A DNA stretch of 54,015 nt from Bradyrhizobium sp. Its GTDB lineage: Bacteria; Pseudomonadota; Alphaproteobacteria; Rhizobiales; Xanthobacteraceae. The stretch is from positions 1-54,015 of the forward strand of contig NZ_DAHUXJ010000121.1 in NCBI RefSeq assembly GCF_027307225.1. Direction: 5' to 3'. Position 1 is the stretch's first letter, and every line of letters starts with the position of its first letter. The notes beneath the pieces were generated by a model, which saw only the letters and a program-made list of their open reading frames with translations, was not told the DNA's origin and did no database searches. A program made the translations under genes and the position numbers. This document shows positions 51,061 to 54,015 of this stretch, piece by piece.

Positions 51061-51225
51061 CTAGTGTGGCGGTCCAGAAGTCCGCATCATTTGTGCCGCC
51101 GGTTCGTCATGCGGCCTTCTGAACCTAAGCCACACTAGAATCATAAGTTCGCTAGTGTCCTTTCGATTCCGAAGTTCGAAACGTGGCTCCGAAAAATGCT
51201 ACGAACTTCGGAATCGGGACACTGG
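51061..51225 (+). repeat. Two-hairpin CTAG unit, T subfamily (X 51061-51138, Y 51152-51225), forward
   Basis: X pairs GTGTGGC/GCCACAC and GGTCCAGAAG/CTTCTGAACC (one mismatch), with a TAA right-arm bulge. The linker AATCATAAGTTCG is at 51139-51151. Y pairs GTGTCC/GGGACAC and GATTCCGAAGTTCG/CGAACTTCGGAATC with a TTTC left-arm bulge and ends CTGG, 1 bp from the cupin stop codon. It lies between the cupin and monooxygenase genes. Confidence 0.92.
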
Positions 51226-51226
51226 C

Positions 51227-51676
51227 TTAGTCGTTGGCTTCAGGCGGCAGGAAATTCACCTCGTGCTGTGCCGAGATGCGCACGACCTCGGCGGGATCGG
51301 AGAGGTTGTGCAGCATGTTGAACAGCGCTTCGAGCTTCTGCATCGGTGAGACCCAGAACATCGCCCGCGCCGGCTTGTCCGATTTGTTGAAATAGCCGTG
51401 GGGAATGCCGCGCGGCATGCGCACGAGATCGCCGGCCTTTGCCTTGACCCACTGGCCGTCGAGCTTGAGGTCGAGCACGCCGTCCTGCACGAGGATGAAC
51501 TCCTCCTGCGTGGGGTGGACGTGAACCGGCACGAACTGGCCCGGCTCGCTGTTGGTTTCGAACGCGAAAGTGGAGTCGCAGATCGCCTTGGGAAAATAGA
51601 GCTGGCCCAGAATGTTCCAGCTCTTGCCGGCGTAACCGGTGCCGCCCGGAGTAATGCCCTTCTCGAGTGCAGTCAT
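51227..51676 (-). CDS. Single-domain cupin protein
   Basis: A 149-residue cupin. The metal motif PVHVHPTQEEFILVQDGVLDL and the second motif GDLVRMPRGIPHGYFN are complete. It has no signal peptide, unlike the exported cupin at 21394. GGAGG precedes the ATG at 51676; the longer upstream frame overlaps repeat DNA and is excluded. It is first in the leftward cupin-monooxygenase-esterase series and divergent from an AraC regulator, its probable controller. Confidence 0.9.
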   Translation of the reverse strand: MTALEKGITPGGTGYAGKSWNILGQLYFPKAICDSTFAFETNSEPGQFVPVHVHPTQEEFILVQDGVLDLKLDGQWVKAKAGDLVRMPRGIPHGYFNKSDKPARAMFWVSPMQKLEALFNMLHNLSDPAEVVRISAQHEVNFLPPEAND

Positions 51677-52035
51677 TGCTTGCCTCCATGATAGATTTCG
51701 GCAAAATGAGGATCGGGCAGGCGCAAAGCGCTGTCTATCCGATAAACGAATCTCGCCCACGTGGTGCCCTGCAGCACGAAGTTTTTCGGTTTGCGGCTCT
51801 TTTCGGTAAGGCCGGGATATTATAGGCTTAAAACAATAGACAACAGGATCCCCTAGTGGAGTGGATTTGACATTCGCCACCCGTAGCCGAGCACCTCAAT
51901 GCGAATGTCAAATCCAAAACTCCACTAGCACCCTATATTTGCTAGTGGTCCCTTGATTCTAACATTTGCAAAAGTGCCTGCCACGACGGGATGCAAATGT
52001 TAGAATCGGACCACTAGCGCCAAGCATGGTGGATC
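51677..52035. promoter_or_regulatory. Divergent promoter region between the cupin and AraC regulator genes
   Basis: This 359-bp intergenic region should drive the cupin series leftward and the AraC gene rightward. It contains a complete two-hairpin unit (51853-52017), whose end lies only 18 bp before the AraC start codon. An AT-rich stretch at about 51815-51845 (ATTATAGGCTTAAAACAATAG) is a candidate core promoter. Exact -35/-10 boxes are not certain. Confidence 0.45.
51853..52017 (+). repeat. Two-hairpin CTAG unit, G subfamily (X 51853-51928, Y 51942-52017), forward, best-preserved copy
   Basis: All four ends are CTAG. X pairs GTGGAG/CTCCAC and GGATTTGACATTCGC/GCGAATGTCAAATCC, with an AAAA right-arm bulge against one T. 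The linker CACCCTATATTTG is at 51929-51941. Y pairs GTGGTCC/GGACCAC and GATTCTAACATTTGCA/TGCAAATGTTAGAATC, with a CTT left-arm bulge. Its stems differ from the 3489 copy by a matched change (ATTTGC/GCAAAT against ATTCGC/GCGAAT). Confidence 0.95.
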
Positions 52036-53061
52036 ATGTCGGCAGCCGGGCTGGAAACGAGCGCGCGTCGGCCGCAGGCCGCAAGGCTTGATGGTTTCGC
52101 CCGCGTCAGCACCTCCGATGTCGACGAGGCGGCCGAGCAGATCGGCCGCATCTTCTGCCCGCACGATCTTGAGCCGCTGCATGCCAGGGCGACAGGTTTT
52201 TTCGCCAGGCACAATTGCGCGGCCTTTGACGGCTTTTCCATCAACTACGTGGCCTATGGCGGATCGGTCGAAATCGATCCGGGCTGTCTGGAGCGCTTCT
52301 TCCTGCTGCAGATCCCGCTGAAGGGCTCGGCTAAAATCCGCGCGGGCGCCTGCGAGTTCGAAACGTCACCGTCATTGGCGGCTTCCCTGCTGTCGCCGAC
52401 GGTGCCGAGCCAGATGGTGTGGAACGACTGCGCGCAAGTGATCCTGCTGCTCGATCGCCGCATGGTCGAACAGCGTGCGGCCGCACTCGCCGGCCGCGCG
52501 ATTGGCGCCATCGAATTCGATCCCGTTATCGATCTCGAGACGCCGGCCGCGCGCAGCCTGTGCGCAAAGCTTGAGGAGTTGATGCAACTCGCCGAACGCC
52601 TCGGCCCGGGTGGCCTGATATCGGCGACCGCCAGCGCGGACTGGCGGGAGACGCTGCTCGACCGTGTGCTCGATGGGCAGCGGCATGGACTGACGGAATC
52701 GATCCAGACGTTCTCCGGCCGGGCGGAATGCCTGCCGCGCGCGTTGCACCTGGCGCGGGACTATCTTGAGGCCGCTGCCTCCGAGCCGCTCGATCTGGCG
52801 CAGCTCGCTTCATCTGCAGGCATCGGCATTCGCGCGCTTCAGCTCGGCTTCCGCCGTCATTTCGGCGTGTCGATCTCCGAGATGCTGCTCGACATCAGGC
52901 TCGCCAATCTCCATGCGCAGCTCTGGCGAGCTCGGGGCGATGCGTCCATCACCGATATCGCGTTCGATCTCGGCTTCACGCATTTGAGCCGCATGGCAGG
53001 CGCGTATCGCGCCAAATTCGGCGAGTTGCCCTCGGCGACATTGAGGCGCCGGATGGGTTAG
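52036..53061 (+). CDS. AraC-family transcriptional regulator
   Basis: A 341-residue regulator. The N-terminal half resembles the AraC-binding-like (cupin_6) sensor domain (FSINYVAYGGSVEIDPGCLERFFLLQIPLKG). The C-terminal DNA-binding domain (about 235-341) has two helix-turn-helix motifs: LDLAQLASSAGIGIRALQLGFRRHFG and SITDIAFDLGFTHLSRMAGAYRAKFGE. It is divergent from the cupin, monooxygenase and esterase genes and is probably their activator. The intergenic region is partly filled by a two-hairpin unit. Confidence 0.93.
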   Translation: MSAAGLETSARRPQAARLDGFARVSTSDVDEAAEQIGRIFCPHDLEPLHARATGFFARHNCAAFDGFSINYVAYGGSVEIDPGCLERFFLLQIPLKGSAKIRAGACEFETSPSLAASLLSPTVPSQMVWNDCAQVILLLDRRMVEQRAAALAGRAIGAIEFDPVIDLETPAARSLCAKLEELMQLAERLGPGGLISATASADWRETLLDRVLDGQRHGLTESIQTFSGRAECLPRALHLARDYLEAAASEPLDLAQLASSAGIGIRALQLGFRRHFGVSISEMLLDIRLANLHAQLWRARGDASITDIAFDLGFTHLSRMAGAYRAKFGELPSATLRRRMG

Positions 53062-53084
53062 CTCGCTGCGCACGAACGGTGCTG

Positions 53085-53190
53085 ACCCTCATCCTGAGGA
53101 GCGCGCTTGCGCGCGTCTCGAAGGATGTGGCCCTTGCGAGCGGTCTCATGGTTCAAGACGGCGCTAACGTGCCTCCTCACCATGAGGGTC
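53085..53190. repeat. Dispersed CCCTCATCCTGAGGAGC intergenic repeat
   Basis: Begins ACCCTCATCCTGAGGAGCGC, contains a GCGCGCTTGCGCGC hairpin and TCTCGAAGGATG, and ends CACCATGAGGGTC, complementary to the start. This type is common between genes in Bradyrhizobium-like genomes (from memory). It lies between the convergent AraC gene and ispG. Confidence 0.75.
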
Positions 53191-53220
53191 TGAAGCAGTA
53201 GGGTTAGCGCGCGGGGAGCG

Positions 53221-54015
53221 TTACTCCGCGGCCGTCGTCTCCGGCAGCTTGGCGCCTTTGCCATAGCGCTGGTCGATATAGTCGATCACCAGCGCCTTGA
53301 ATTCGGTGGCGATCGTCGGCCCGCGCAGGGTGCGGAATTTCTTGCCGTCGACGAACACCGGCGCCGCCGGTGCTTCGCCGGTACCGGGCAGCGAGATGCC
53401 GATATTGGCATGCTTCGACTCGCCGGGGCCGTTGACGATGCAGCCCATCACCGCGACGTTGAGTTCTTCAACGCCCGGATACTGCGTCTTCCAGTTCGGC
53501 ATCTCGTCGCGGATATGGTCCTGGATGTCGCGCGCCAGTTCCTGGAACACCGTCGACGTCGTGCGCCCGCAACCGGGGCACGCGGCGACGAGCGGCACGA
53601 AGGTGCGGAATCCCATGGTCTGCAGGATTTCCTGCGCGACCTTGACCTCGATCGTGCGGTCGCCGTTCGGCTCAGGCGTCAGGGACACGCGGATGGTGTC
53701 GCCGATACCTTCCTGAAGCAGAACGCCGAGCGCCGCCGCCGAGGCCACGATGCCCTTCGACCCCATGCCGGCTTCGGTCAGGCCGAGGTGGATGGCGTAG
53801 CTGCTGCGCGCCGCCAGCATCTTGTAGACCGCGACGAGCTGCTGCACGGCGGAGACTTTTGCCGACAGGATGATACGATCCTTGCCGAGACCCATCTCCT
53901 CCGCGCGCGCCGCCGACAGCAGCGCCGACTGCAGCATGGCTTCGCGGGTCACCGCGCCCATGTCCTTCGGATTGGCGGACTTGGCGTTCTCGTCCATCAG
54001 GGTGGTGAGAAGGTC
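53221..54015 (-). CDS. ispG: 4-hydroxy-3-methylbut-2-en-1-yl diphosphate synthase IspG (GcpE), C-terminal part; 5' end beyond the window
   Basis: About 264 codons of the [4Fe-4S] enzyme of the MEP isoprenoid pathway, which converts MEcPP to HMBPP. The iron-sulfur ligands are visible: [17 protein letters not shown] provides two cysteines and [20 protein letters not shown] the third. The [23 protein letters not shown] block belongs to the TIM-barrel part. The frame stays open past the internal ATG at 53997 to the window edge ([10 protein letters not shown]), so the gene continues outside. Confidence 0.95.
   Translation of the reverse strand, partial: DLLTTLMDENAKSANPKDMGAVTREAMLQSALLSAARAEEMGLGKDRIILSAKVSAVQQLVAVYKMLAARSSYAIHLGLTEAGMGSKGIVASAAALGVLLQEGIGDTIRVSLTPEPNGDRTIEVKVAQEILQTMGFRTFVPLVAACPGCGRTTSTVFQELARDIQDHIRDEMPNWKTQYPGVEELNVAVMGCIVNGPGESKHANIGISLPGTGEAPAAPVFVDGKKFRTLRGPTIATEFKALVIDYIDQRYGKGAKLPETTAAE

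Overview
The window looks like chromosomal DNA of a Bradyrhizobium-type alphaproteobacterium (Rhizobiales, Nitrobacteraceae). Base composition is GC-rich. Gene content and order (clpA/clpS, murJ-trpS, an SPOR-tailed D-Ala-D-Ala carboxypeptidase, PilZ proteins, ispG) and several dispersed intergenic repeats fit that group. The genus is inferred from family recognition, not from a search. No rRNA, tRNA or CRISPR array is visible.

Layout. 1-136: end of an IS481-family insertion sequence. 0.3-8.3 kb: FemAB-like acyltransferase, HIT protein, TrmO methyltransferase with a TctC-type binding protein, AzlCD exporter, lytic transglycosylase, GrdB-like protein, PilZ protein and an intradiol dioxygenase. 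8.4-16.4 kb: clpA and clpS (proteolysis), the carboxypeptidase, a membrane DnaJ protein, DUF302 and VWA proteins. 17.3-20.4 kb: a translationally coupled type III polyketide synthase, ICMT-like methyltransferase and DHA2 exporter. 20.4-30.4 kb: slipin, cupin, HicAB toxin-antitoxin, a secreted unknown, a BamA paralogue, small lipoprotein, response regulator, PilZ and zinc-ribbon proteins. 30.6-34.4 kb: trpS and murJ on the minus strand, divergent from an adenosine kinase. 34.5-48 kb: serine hydrolase, TPR protein, SulP-STAS-cNMP transporter, purC, pirin, Rieske oxygenase, ModA-like protein and a chemoreceptor. 48.3-53.1 kb: esterase, flavin monooxygenase, cupin and AraC regulator, a plausible ketone/ester catabolic cluster. 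53.2 kb to the end: ispG, cut by the window edge.

The most striking structure is a family of intergenic two-hairpin units of about 165-169 bp. Each hairpin is a 70-80 bp imperfect palindrome bounded by CTAG. Two hairpins (X and Y) are joined by an AT-rich linker, 13 nt in all but one case, with consensus AATCATATATTTG. Orientation is fixed: X carries a 3-4 nt A-rich bulge on its linker-side arm and Y a 3-4 nt T-rich bulge on its linker-side arm. Stem sequences differ between copies but change on both arms together. Three subfamilies (TAGTGG, TAGTGT, TAGTGC ends) always pair X with Y of the same subfamily. One copy carries another unit inserted cleanly at its internal CTAG. Complete, nested, truncated and mosaic copies are present, and all three intergenic gaps of the esterase-monooxygenase-cupin-AraC cluster hold one. 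This resembles a REP/BIME-like or MITE-like mobile family, and the IS481 at the left edge has also landed at a CTAG end of one of these hairpins.
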